From Flavobacteriales bacterium (GTDB lineage Bacteria; Bacteroidota; Bacteroidia; Flavobacteriales_F; PHOS-HE28), in NCBI GenBank assembly GCA_016702645.1, contig JADJDP010000012.1, positions 1-19,693 of the forward strand: a stretch of DNA of 19,693 nucleotides. Direction: 5' to 3'. Made by a program: the position numbers and the translations under genes. The first letter of the stretch is position 1; each line of letters begins with the position of its first letter. The notes beneath the pieces were generated by a model, which was not told the origin of the DNA, ran no database searches, and worked only from the letters and a program-made list of their open reading frames with translations. Shown in pieces: positions 8,739 to 15,838 of the stretch.

Positions 8739-8811
8739 GCCAAGGTAGGGGCGTGCGCACAGGGGTACGCGAGGCTCGAAGGCCGTGGTGACACGCGCCC
8801 CTACCTTTGGC
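8739..8811. promoter_or_regulatory. Symmetric divergent promoter with inverted repeat
   Basis: Arms at 8739-8753 and 8796-8811 are complementary over 15 bases, apart from one extra A/T. Each arm holds a TACCTT(T)GG box: TACCTTTG at 8802-8809 on the plus strand and TACCTTGG at 8740-8747 on the minus strand. They point toward the PTPS-like gene and the second FkbM gene respectively. The plus box matches the Bacteroidota -7 consensus exactly. Confidence 0.55.
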
Positions 8812-9249
8812 CTCCCTTACCAGGACAATGCCCTCGTACACATCACCCGCCGCGAACGCTTCAGCGCAGCCCACAAACTGGCCCGGCCGGAATGGAGCGT
8901 GGAGCAGAACCTGGCCACCTTCGGCAAGTGCAGCAACCCGAACTGGCACGGCCACAATTACGAACTGTGGGTAACCGTGAAAGGGGAACCAAGCCCCGAA
9001 ACGGGTTTCGTGGTGGACCTCTCCATGGTGAGCCGCATCATCAACGAGCGCGTCATACACAAGCTCGACCATAAGAACATCGACCTCGACGTGGATTTCA
9101 TGAAAGGCCGTCTCAGTAGTACCGAGAACCTGGCCATCGCCATTTGGGAACAGCTCACGGAACCGATCGCTGCTCTCGGGTGTTCACTGCACTGTATCAA
9201 AGTGCAGGAGACCGAGAACAACAGCGTGGAATATCATGGCGAACGGTAA
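8785..9249 (+). CDS. 6-pyruvoyl-tetrahydropterin synthase / QueD family protein
   Basis: This family acts on dihydroneopterin triphosphate, made by the next gene's product (FolE). It yields 6-carboxy-tetrahydropterin for queuosine (QueD) or 6-pyruvoyl-tetrahydropterin (PTPS). Zinc ligands are visible in FSAAHKL and NWHGHNY, the catalytic Cys lies in GKCSNPN, and the later landmarks are GFVVDLSMV, HKLDHKNIDLD, STENLAIAIW and VQETENNSVEYHG. The residues cannot decide between QueD and PTPS, and no other queuosine gene is in view. The span given begins at GTG 8785, but the best promoter box (8802-8809) lies downstream of it. A likelier start is the ATG at 8828, which joins this frame if one C is missing from the CCC run at 8831-8833. 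The last 14 bases overlap folE. Confidence 0.88.
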   Translation: MVTRAPTFGLPYQDNALVHITRRERFSAAHKLARPEWSVEQNLATFGKCSNPNWHGHNYELWVTVKGEPSPETGFVVDLSMVSRIINERVIHKLDHKNIDLDVDFMKGRLSSTENLAIAIWEQLTEPIAALGCSLHCIKVQETENNSVEYHGER

Positions 9250-9885
9250 AGTGAAGAACAAGAGCTACAAGCGCAAGGATGTGAGCGAAGGCTACGAACG
9301 TATCGATACGTTCGACGCCAAGGGCATCGCGCGCATCGGCGGGCATTATACCGACATCCTGAAGGCCATTGGCGAAGATCCGAACCGCGAGGGCCTCAAG
9401 CGTACCCCGGAGCGCGTGGCCAAGGCGATGCAGTTCCTGACCCATGGCTACGACCTGGATCCCGCCGCCATCCTCAAGAGCGCCATGTTCAAGGAGGATT
9501 ACAGCCAGATGGTCCTGGTGAAGGACATCGAGGTCTACAGCATGTGCGAGCACCACATGCTGCCGTTCTTCGGCAAAGCGCATATCGCGTACATCCCGAA
9601 CGGGTGCATCACAGGCCTGAGCAAGATCCCCCGCGTGGTGGACGCGTTCGCCCGCCGCCTGCAAGTGCAGGAGCGCCTCACGAACGAGATACGCGATTGC
9701 CTGCATGACACCTTGAAACCGCTGGGTGTGGCCGTGGTGATGGAATGTGCCCACCTGTGCATGCAAATGCGCGGCATCCAGAAGCAGAACTCTGTCACAA
9801 CGACATCCGCCTTCACTGGTATCTTTCTTGATGACCTCGCACACGCGAAGAGTTCATCAAGCTCATCAGCGCCAAACTGCACTAG
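9236..9885 (+). CDS. folE: GTP cyclohydrolase I, one frameshift near the end
   Basis: FolE converts GTP to 7,8-dihydroneopterin triphosphate, the entry step of folate, tetrahydropterin and queuosine synthesis, and acts as a decamer. The family core is clear: EDPNREGLKRTPERVAKAM, then SMCEHHMLPFFGKAHIAYIP, LSKIPRVVDAFARRLQVQER and MECAHLCMQMRG. The zinc ligands are Cys104, His107 and Cys175. After AFTGIFLDD the frame is lost near 9838. The shifted frame gives TREEFIKLISAKLH and a stop at 9883-9885, so the corrected protein is about 216 residues, as expected. The ATG lies inside the end of the QueD/PTPS-like gene, so product and consumer of the same intermediate are coupled. Confidence 0.93.
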
Positions 9886-9889
9886 AGAC

Positions 9890-10633
9890 ATGGAACCCAA
9901 CACGCTCCAACAACAACCCACCACCATCTACGGACCGGAAAGTGGGTCCAGCACGCGCACCTTCCTGGCAAGCGTGTTTAGCTACATGGCCACGGCACTG
10001 GTGATCAGTGGTGTGATGGCATGGTAGTTCGGTAACGACGCGGGTATGCAAGCCTGGATCCGCCACATGGAAGGCCCGAACGTGGGTGGCCTCACGGGGC
10101 TCGGTTACGTGGTGATGTTCGCGCCGCTGTTGCTCGTGGTCGTCATGAGCGGTTTGGTGCAACGCCGGAACAGCACCCTGCTCCTCGGGATCTTCCTGCT
10201 TTATTCCGCGCTCACAGGAATGAGCCTCTCGGTGATCTTCCTTATCTACCCGATAGCTGCGATCGGTAATGTGTTCTTCATCTCGGCCGGCATCTTCGGT
10301 GTGATGGCCTTCGCTGGCTATACCACCAAGACCGACCTAACGAAGCTGGGCAGCATCCTCATGATCGGACTCATCGGCATCGTCATCGCTTCGCTGGTGA
10401 ACATGTTCATCGGAAGCAGCACGATGGACTATATCGTGAGCATCATCGGGGTCGTGATCTTCACCGGCCTCACCGCGTACGATATGCAGAAGCTGAAGCG
10501 CATGGGTGAGCAAGTGGCAACCGGTACCGAGACCGCCCAGAAGATGGCGCTCATGGGGGCTCTAAGCCTCTACTTGGACTTCATCAACCTGTTCCTGATG
10601 TTGCTACGGTTGTTCGGGGGAAGAAGGGACTAA
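9890..10633 (+). CDS. BAX inhibitor-1 (TMBIM/YccA-like) family membrane protein with in-frame stop
   Basis: This is a polytopic inner-membrane protein of the BI-1 family, whose bacterial members include a pH-sensitive calcium leak channel (BsYetJ) and YccA, which binds FtsH. It starts four bases after folE with MEPNTLQQQPTTIYG. About seven hydrophobic helices follow, including VVMFAPLLLVVVMSGLV, LLLGIFLLYSALTGMSLSVI and FGVMAFAGYTT. The family signature FTGLTAYDMQKLKRM and the tail ALSLYLDFINLFLMLLRLFG complete it. Codon 46 (10025-10027) is TAG, in the same frame on both sides (GVMAW*FGNDAG), within or just after the first helix. Trp (TGG) or Tyr would fit there. It may be a base error, a real nonsense mutation, or less likely a restart at ATG 10046. 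Confidence 0.85.
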
Positions 10634-10640
10634 GATTCAG

Positions 10641-10693
10641 AAGTGGAAAGGTGGAAGAGTGGAATGGTTAGCCACTCTTCCACCTTTCCACTT
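10641..10693. repeat. Perfect 22-base inverted repeat with 8-base units
   Basis: Arms at 10641-10662 and 10672-10693 are perfect complements around a 9-base loop (AATGGTTAG). The left arm reads as three 8-base units: AGTGGAAA, GGTGGAAG and AGTGGAAT (the last two bases in the loop). TTTTCC follows directly, so it could end the folE/BI-1 transcript before fabD. Its unit structure resembles the repeats at 14430 and 16859. Confidence 0.8.
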
Positions 10694-10746
10694 TTCCACC
10701 CTGTGACCGACTCGCCTATTTTCACCCCTCCAACGAGCCTCCCCGC

Positions 10747-11622
10747 ATGACCGCTTACGTATTCCCCGGACAAGGCAGCCAGTTCCCCGGCATGGGCAAG
10801 GACCTGTACGATGCCGATAGCAACGCGCGCATCTGGTTCGAGCATGCCAATGACCTGCTGGGCTTCAACCTCACGAACGTGATGTTCAATGGCAGCGAAG
10901 CCGACCTGAAGCAGACCAACGTGACGCAACCGGCCATCTTCCTGCACAGCGTGGTGAAGGCCAAGGTGCTGGGCGATGCCTTCCAACCGAACATGGTGGC
11001 CGGGCATTCGCTGGGCGAGTTCAGCGCGTTGGTGGCCGCCGGTGCGATGGAGTTCGGTGATGGAATGAAACTGGTGTCCGCGCGTGCGAACGCGATGCAG
11101 AAGGCCTGCGAACTCCAACCCAGCACCATGGCCGCCATCCTCGGCATGGAGGACGCCAAAGTGGAGGAGATCTGCAAGACGATCCCCGGTGTTGTGGTTC
11201 CCGCCAACTACAATTGCCCCGGCCAGCTCGTGATCAGCGGTACGGTGGAAGCGGTGAACGCCGCCTGCGAAGCATTGAAAGCAGCCGGTGCGAAACGCGC
11301 GCTCGTGCTACCAGTCGGTGGCGCGTTCCACAGCCCGCTTATGGAACCGGCTCGTGCCGAACTTGCCACCGCGATCCAGTTCACCCCCATCGTGAACCCG
11401 CGTTGCCCTATCTACCAGAACGTGGATGCCCGCCCGCACAAGGAACCGGCACGCATCAAGGCGAACCTGATCGCGCAGCTCACAGCCCCCGTGCGTTGGA
11501 CGCAGACCATGCAGAACATGCTCGTCGATGGCGCGACAAAGGTGGTGGAGGTTGGCCCAGGCAACGTGCTACAAGGTCTTTTCAAGAAGGTGAGCAAGGA
11601 GGTGGAGACGGTGGCGGCGTAG
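10747..11622 (+). CDS. fabD: Malonyl-CoA:ACP transacylase
   Basis: FabD moves malonyl from CoA to acyl carrier protein, feeding fatty-acid elongation in the cytoplasm. The 291-residue frame is intact and of usual length. It opens MTAYVFPGQGSQFPGMG, with the FPGQGSQ oxyanion loop. The nucleophile is Ser88 in AGHSLGE, and the partner His195 lies in GGAFHSPLM. Other family segments are NYNCPGQLVISG and VVEVGPGNVLQGLFKK. It stands alone, not in a fab cluster: BI-1 precedes it across the 10641 palindrome and an unrelated secreted protein follows. A weak promoter box (TATTTTCA, 10717-10724) precedes the ATG. Confidence 0.97.
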   Translation: MTAYVFPGQGSQFPGMGKDLYDADSNARIWFEHANDLLGFNLTNVMFNGSEADLKQTNVTQPAIFLHSVVKAKVLGDAFQPNMVAGHSLGEFSALVAAGAMEFGDGMKLVSARANAMQKACELQPSTMAAILGMEDAKVEEICKTIPGVVVPANYNCPGQLVISGTVEAVNAACEALKAAGAKRALVLPVGGAFHSPLMEPARAELATAIQFTPIVNPRCPIYQNVDARPHKEPARIKANLIAQLTAPVRWTQTMQNMLVDGATKVVEVGPGNVLQGLFKKVSKEVETVAA

Positions 11623-11678
11623 AGCGTATCCGGTCGTTCTCGCCCAAGGATCGGACATCACTGGGTCGACCTGTCAGG

Positions 11679-11686
11679 TACATTCG
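11679..11686 (+). promoter_or_regulatory. Candidate -7 box of the secreted-protein gene (TACATTCG)
   Basis: TACATTCG ends 19 bases before the GTG chosen as start and matches the TAnnTTYG pattern seen before other genes here. It supports a separate transcript starting after fabD. Confidence 0.4.
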
Positions 11687-11705
11687 TTCTGTACAAACCT
11701 GCAAG

Positions 11706-12605
11706 GTGAAGGTCCTCTCCTCATTGGTGGTCATCGTTGCCCCGTTCCTCGCGCATGGGCAACAACCCTTTCCCACTTACGCTGATGAGGGATTATGGAG
11801 TGTCTATCGCGCGATCATGGGCGTACCCTATGGAACGGAGGTAATCCAGTTTTCAGGCACAACCGAAATGTGTGGACATACCTATGCCATCATGCCTTCG
11901 ACATTCGCTGGTGGGTGGGGCTACTTCCGCAACGAAGGGCAGCGAACCCTTTTCAGGCGTACGCCGGATTGTATGGACCGGGAATACCTGGCCTATGACT
12001 ACTCCTTGGCTGTAGGTGACACCGCCTACGTTGGGATAGTTCCGACGTGTTCGCCGTTCGATACGGCCATGGTCATCGTAAGCACCATTTCATCAGATGT
12101 GTACTCGGGCGTGGAGCGTCGCAAGTTCAACCTGATCCTGGATTGGTGCTACTCGGGTGAGCCCGAACACTTCTTCCATCCGATAGAATGGATCGAAGGG
12201 GTTGGATGCACCCTACACCCTTTCTATTCTCTTCAGTGCATCGTGGACAACTGTGAGCAGTTCACGAACCTGAGCTGTTATGACAGCTCCGGGGTTGCGC
12301 TGTATCGAGTTGTACCAAACGCTACATGCCACCAGAACATTGGCTTGGATGAGGTTGCTAACGAAAACCAAGCACCGTTCACCGTCAACTCAACGAACGA
12401 CCTAGTCCAAGCTCATTACCCTGCCAACTTCACCCATGGAGTTTTTCGCGTCTTTGATGTGACCGGTCGGGAGTATGTCTCCATCCGCGTGACTTCTTCG
12501 CAAACGACGATACGAAGCATCGCCCTTCCCTCTGCGGTCTTGCTTGCCGTACTCACCGACGACCAAGAAAGACGATGGACAACCCGCTGGCTGAATACGC
12601 CCTAG
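11706..12605 (+). CDS. Secreted hypothetical protein with T9SS-like C-terminal domain
   Basis: I do not recognise a specific function. The 299-residue protein starts at GTG 11706, because the signal peptide begins there (MKVLSSLVVIVAPFLAHGQQ, cleavage after HG or AHG). No ATG gives a signal peptide. The middle has the layout of Bacteroidota exported proteins that read hGHTYxIxP...GYFRNEGQRTLFR...EYLAYDYSLAVGDTAYVG. It holds many cysteines (about ten in the mature part), suggesting disulfides. The last ~70 residues (GVFRVFDVTGREY then a short beta pattern) resemble a type A T9SS sorting domain but end in a divergent, Arg/Trp-rich tail. It would cross the outer membrane by T9SS if that domain works. 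Its base composition is less GC-rich than its neighbours'. It ends four bases from the convergent phosphatase gene. Confidence 0.7.
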   Translation: MKVLSSLVVIVAPFLAHGQQPFPTYADEGLWSVYRAIMGVPYGTEVIQFSGTTEMCGHTYAIMPSTFAGGWGYFRNEGQRTLFRRTPDCMDREYLAYDYSLAVGDTAYVGIVPTCSPFDTAMVIVSTISSDVYSGVERRKFNLILDWCYSGEPEHFFHPIEWIEGVGCTLHPFYSLQCIVDNCEQFTNLSCYDSSGVALYRVVPNATCHQNIGLDEVANENQAPFTVNSTNDLVQAHYPANFTHGVFRVFDVTGREYVSIRVTSSQTTIRSIALPSAVLLAVLTDDQERRWTTRWLNTP

Positions 12606-12609
12606 CTGA

Positions 12610-13359
12610 TCACAACCCCACGTTCAACAACTTCCCGCTCGCGATAAGCTTGTGTAGATATGGCCGCGTGAGTGTGTGTTTCATCGCCTCCACATGGCCC
12701 ATGCTGTGGCAGTCGCTGCCGATCAGCTCATAGGCACCCACATCGATCAGCTTCTCGGAGATCTGCTTCGCCTGCGGGCCGTAAGCACCGGCTAGCGCGA
12801 TCATGTTCAGTTGGAAGAGCACGCCGCGTTCCTTCAAACGCTCGTACTTGGAAAAGTCGTTGTACCAGAAGCTGTAACGCTCCGGGTGCGCAAGCACGGG
12901 CTTGTAGCCCGCCGTCTGCATCAGGAAGATCACGCTCAGGAGCACTTGTGGCTCACTGAGGAAAGGCAATTCGAACAGCAGCAGGTTGTCTCCGAAGGTG
13001 AGCACTTCCTTCTCCGTCACCTTCCGTTCCAGCTCGTGATCAAGGTAGTACTCCGCAGCGGCATCCACTTCGATGTCAAGGCCAATACGTGCCACCTCCG
13101 CACGCACTTTTGCCAGGCCACCGAGGATGATGTCCGGCGTGTTCTTGTAGCCGTCGGCCATGCTGTGCGGTGTGGTCACCACCTTGCGATAGCCGAGCTC
13201 GCGCATGGCGGTGAGCATTTCCATGCTCTGCTCCAGCGTTTGCGCCCCATCGTCAATGCCGGGGATGAAATGCGAGTGCACATCGCAGCGCAGCACACTG
13301 AGGTCGGCCGGTGGCATAGCCTCCTCCTTCTTGCCGAACAAGCTGCGGAAGAGGCTCAT
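12610..13359 (-). CDS. PHP-type tyrosine-protein phosphatase, CpsB/CapC family
   Basis: Such phosphatases use metals to dephosphorylate the tyrosine-rich tail of the polysaccharide co-polymerase kinase, so controlling capsule or exopolysaccharide chain assembly. The 249-residue protein carries a full PHP metal-site set: DVHSH (Asp26, His28, His30), GIDDGAQ, TTPH (His65), AAEYY (Glu103), LAHPERY (His158) and GSDCHS (Asp216, His218). It is cytoplasmic, without a signal peptide. The start ATG at 13359 overlaps the RmlB stop (ATGA), so translation is coupled. The cognate Wzc-like kinase and the export genes are not in the window. An upstream in-frame extension to 13494 lies inside rmlB and has no family similarity. 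Confidence 0.93.
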   Translation of the reverse strand: MSLFRSLFGKKEEAMPPADLSVLRCDVHSHFIPGIDDGAQTLEQSMEMLTAMRELGYRKVVTTPHSMADGYKNTPDIILGGLAKVRAEVARIGLDIEVDAAAEYYLDHELERKVTEKEVLTFGDNLLLFELPFLSEPQVLLSVIFLMQTAGYKPVLAHPERYSFWYNDFSKYERLKERGVLFQLNMIALAGAYGPQAKQISEKLIDVGAYELIGSDCHSMGHVEAMKHTLTRPYLHKLIASGKLLNVGL

Positions 13360-14413
13360 CAGCGGTGCGTGTATTGGCCTTCGTAGTAGCTGCGATAGGC
13401 GCCACTGGTCACGTGCTCCAGCCATTCGGTATTGGCCAGATACCAATCCACGGTGCGCTCCAGGCCCACCTCGAAGGTGATGCTGGGCTTCCACCCGAGC
13501 TCGCGCTCGATCTTGCCTGCGTCGATGGCGTAGCGCAGATCATGGCCCGCACGGTCGGTGACGTAGGTGATCAGTTTGGCGCTCTCCCCTTCCGCACGAC
13601 CAAGCTTCTTGTCCATGATGCGGCAGAGCAGCATCACGAGGTCGATGTTCTTCCACTCGTTGTGCCCGCCGATGTTGTAGGTCTCCCCATCCACGCCTTT
13701 GTGGAACACCGTGTCGATAGCGATGGCGTGATCCTCCACCCACAGCCAATCACGCACGTTCTCGCCCTTGCCATAGACCGGCAGCGGCTTGTTGTTGCGG
13801 ATGTTGTTGATCATGAGCGGGATCAGCTTCTCGGGGAAGTGATGACTGCCGTAATTGTTGCTGCAATTGCTCAGCACGAAGGGCAGCTTGTAGGTATTGC
13901 CATAGGGCGCACGAAGTGATCGCTCGACGCCTTGCTCGCGCTGTAGGGGCTCTGTGGATCGTAGGCCGTGGTCTCCAGAAAGAGGCTGTCGTCGTGGAGG
14001 GAGCCGTACACCTCATCGGTGCTAACATGGTAGAACCGCTTGCCCTCCATCGCGCCCTTCCACGATTCGCGCGCGACGTTCAATAGCGTGACGGTACCGA
14101 TGACGTTCGTCTTGACGAAGGCCATGGGATCGCTGATGCTGCGGTCCACATGGCTTTCTGCGGCGAGGTGGATGATACCGTCGATGGCATGCTCCTTCAT
14201 CGCTGCCGCAACGGCATCCGCATCGCAGATATCAGCTTTGACGAAAGTGTAGTTCGAAGCGTGCTCCACATCGCGCAAGTTCTCCAAGTTGCCGGCGTAG
14301 GTGAGCACGTCCAGGTTGATGATGCGGTACTGCGGGTACTTCGTCACAAAACGCCGCACGACGTGGCTGCCAATGAAACCCGCGCCGCCGGTGATGAGGA
14401 TGTTGCGTTGCAT
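13359..14413 (-). CDS. rmlB: dTDP-glucose 4,6-dehydratase, one frameshift
   Basis: RmlB (RfbB) turns dTDP-glucose into dTDP-4-keto-6-deoxyglucose, the branch point for dTDP-rhamnose and other deoxysugars. The N-terminal frame has the NAD loop GGAGFIGSH, the classic NLDVLTYAGNLENL, IIHLAAESHVDRSI and HVSTDEVYGSL. The active-site YSASK follows in SPYSASKASSDHFVR. One base is missing near 13905. The next frame resumes with LSNCSNNYGSHHFPEKLIPL, GENVRDWLWVEDH and DRAGHDLRYAIDAGKIEREL. The total of about 351 residues is normal. RmlA, RmlC and RmlD are absent from the window. ATG 14413 is preferred over a TTG twelve bases upstream. The 14430-14530 hairpin lies just before it, and its stop overlaps the phosphatase start. 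Confidence 0.94.
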
Positions 14414-14429
14414 GGATGTGTCCAATCAA

Positions 14430-14530
14430 GCCGCAAAGGCGCAGAGGCGCAGAGAACCCAGAGCCCAGCGGGCATGAGCAAGACGGACAACGTCGACCTG
14501 CACCCCTCTGCGTCTTTGCGTCTTTGCGGC
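14430..14530. repeat. Long inverted repeat, family 1 copy A
   Basis: Arms at 14430-14454 and 14506-14530 are complementary over 25 bases, with three differences (14439, 14444, 14447) that all become G-U pairs in a plus-strand RNA. Each arm is three 8-base units (right arm CTCTGCGT, CTTTGCGT, CTTTGCGG). The 51-base interior shows no likeness to that of copy B. It fills the gap between the TviB/WbpA-like gene and rmlB. Confidence 0.85.
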
Positions 14531-14538
14531 CAACTTCA

Positions 14539-15838
14539 TCACAGGCTCCAATACGTAAGGTCCTTGATCTTCTTGCGGAAGACGCCCTTGAGGTCGACCA
14601 GGACGCCTTTGGGCTTGAGCATGCTCTTGAACCAGGCTTCGTCCTTGTTGGCGTACTCGGTGTGGTTCACGGCAACGATGATGGCGTCGTAGGGTCCCTT
14701 CATCTCCGGCGCGAGCTTGTAGCCGTACTCGTGCTCCACCTCGGCGGCATCGGCGTGCGGATCGGTCACGTCCACGGTGCAACTGAAGCTCTTCAGCTCG
14801 TTCACCACGTCGGCCACCTTGCTGTTGCGGATATCGGTGACGTTCTCCTTGAAGGTTGCACCCATAACCAGCACGCGCGCATCAGCAGGGTTGGTCCCAG
14901 AAGCGATGATCTTCTTCACGGTCTGCTTGGCCGCGTAGCCGCCCATGCTGTCGTTCACGAAACGGCCAGCGTCGATGATCTGCGCATGGTATCCGAGTTC
15001 CTTCGCCTTGTAAACGAGGTAGTAAGGATCCACACCAATGCAGTGGCCGCCAACAAGTCCCGGTTGGAACTTGAGGAAGTTCCCATTTGGTACCCGCTGC
15101 TTCCAACACATCGTAGGTGTTGATGCCCATGCGGTTGAAGATGATCGAGAGTTCGTTGATCAGGGCGATGTTCACGTCACGTTGCGTGTTCTCGATGATC
15201 TTGGCCGCCTCCGCCACCTTGATGCTCGCTGCGCGGTGTACACCGGCCTTCACCACCAGTTCGTACACCTTGGCGATGATCTCCGCACTCTCGGCATCGC
15301 ACCCGCTGCTCACCTTCACGATACTCTCAAGCGTGTGCTCCTTATCGCCCGGATTGATGCGTTCCGGTGAGTAGCCCACCTTGAAATCATCCACGAACTT
15401 CAAATTGCTCAAGCGCTCCAGCAACGGCACGCAATCCTCTTCGGTGCAGCCGGGATACACGGTGCTCTCATATACCACGTAGTCGTTCTTCTTAAGCACC
15501 TGACCGACCGTGCGGGTGGCACCAAGCAGTGGTCCGAGGTCGGGAATGTTCTGGCTGTCGATAGGCGTGGGCACGGCCACGATGAAGAACTCCACGCTCT
15601 TCAGGTCTGTGAGGTCGGCGGTGAAGTGGATATCGCAACCCTCGAAGTCCTTTGCTTCAAGCTCATTGCTTGGATCTTCGCCACGGCGCATCATGTCCAC
15701 GCGCTTCTGGTTGATGTCGAAGCCGACCACCTTGATCTTGCGGGCGAATGCGAGTGCAATGGGCAGTCCTACGTAGCCCAAGCCGATCACAGCGAGTTTC
15801 GCCTCCTTCTTCAGCAGACGGTCATACAGGTTGCTCAT
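14539..15838 (-). CDS. UDP-N-acetylglucosamine 6-dehydrogenase (TviB/WbpA-like), one frameshift
   Basis: This is an NAD-dependent nucleotide-sugar dehydrogenase. TviB/WbpA-type members oxidise UDP-GlcNAc (or the ManNAc form) to the uronic acid, the first step toward acetamido-uronic sugars of capsule or O-antigen. The NAD loop is GLGYVGLP (from residue 19), with VVGFDINQKRVDMM, AVPTPIDSQNIPDL, YESTVYPGCTEEDC, KVGYSPERINPGD and AAKIIENTQRDVNIAL after it. One extra base, probably in the CCC run at 15082-15084, breaks the frame. The shifted frame then gives FLKFQPGLVGGHCIGVDPYYLV with the catalytic Cys, and VLVMGATFKENVTDIRNSK. The length of about 432 residues is normal. The first 17 bases overlap the end of the WbpB-like gene. 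Substrate choice (GlcNAc versus ManNAc) is inferred from the neighbours and the motif style. Confidence 0.9.

Noticed and set aside
8735..8784. Riboswitch upstream of the PTPS-like and folE genes
   Set aside because: The gap is short and fully explained by the inverted-repeat promoter; no preQ1 or tetrahydrofolate aptamer features were seen.
9197..9844. 215-codon minus-strand frame opposite folE
   Set aside because: folE is clearly the real gene, and the opposite frame shows only composition-driven residues.
10641..10693. 8-base tandem units considered as a CRISPR-like array (also at 14430 and 16859)
   Set aside because: There are no regularly spaced longer repeats with unique spacers and no cas genes; these are inverted repeats.
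14416..15123. Open plus-strand frame spanning repeat A and the 3' part of the TviB/WbpA-like gene
   Set aside because: It crosses a repeat and is antisense to a conserved gene; SLRLC-type peptides from such repeats are a known annotation artefact.
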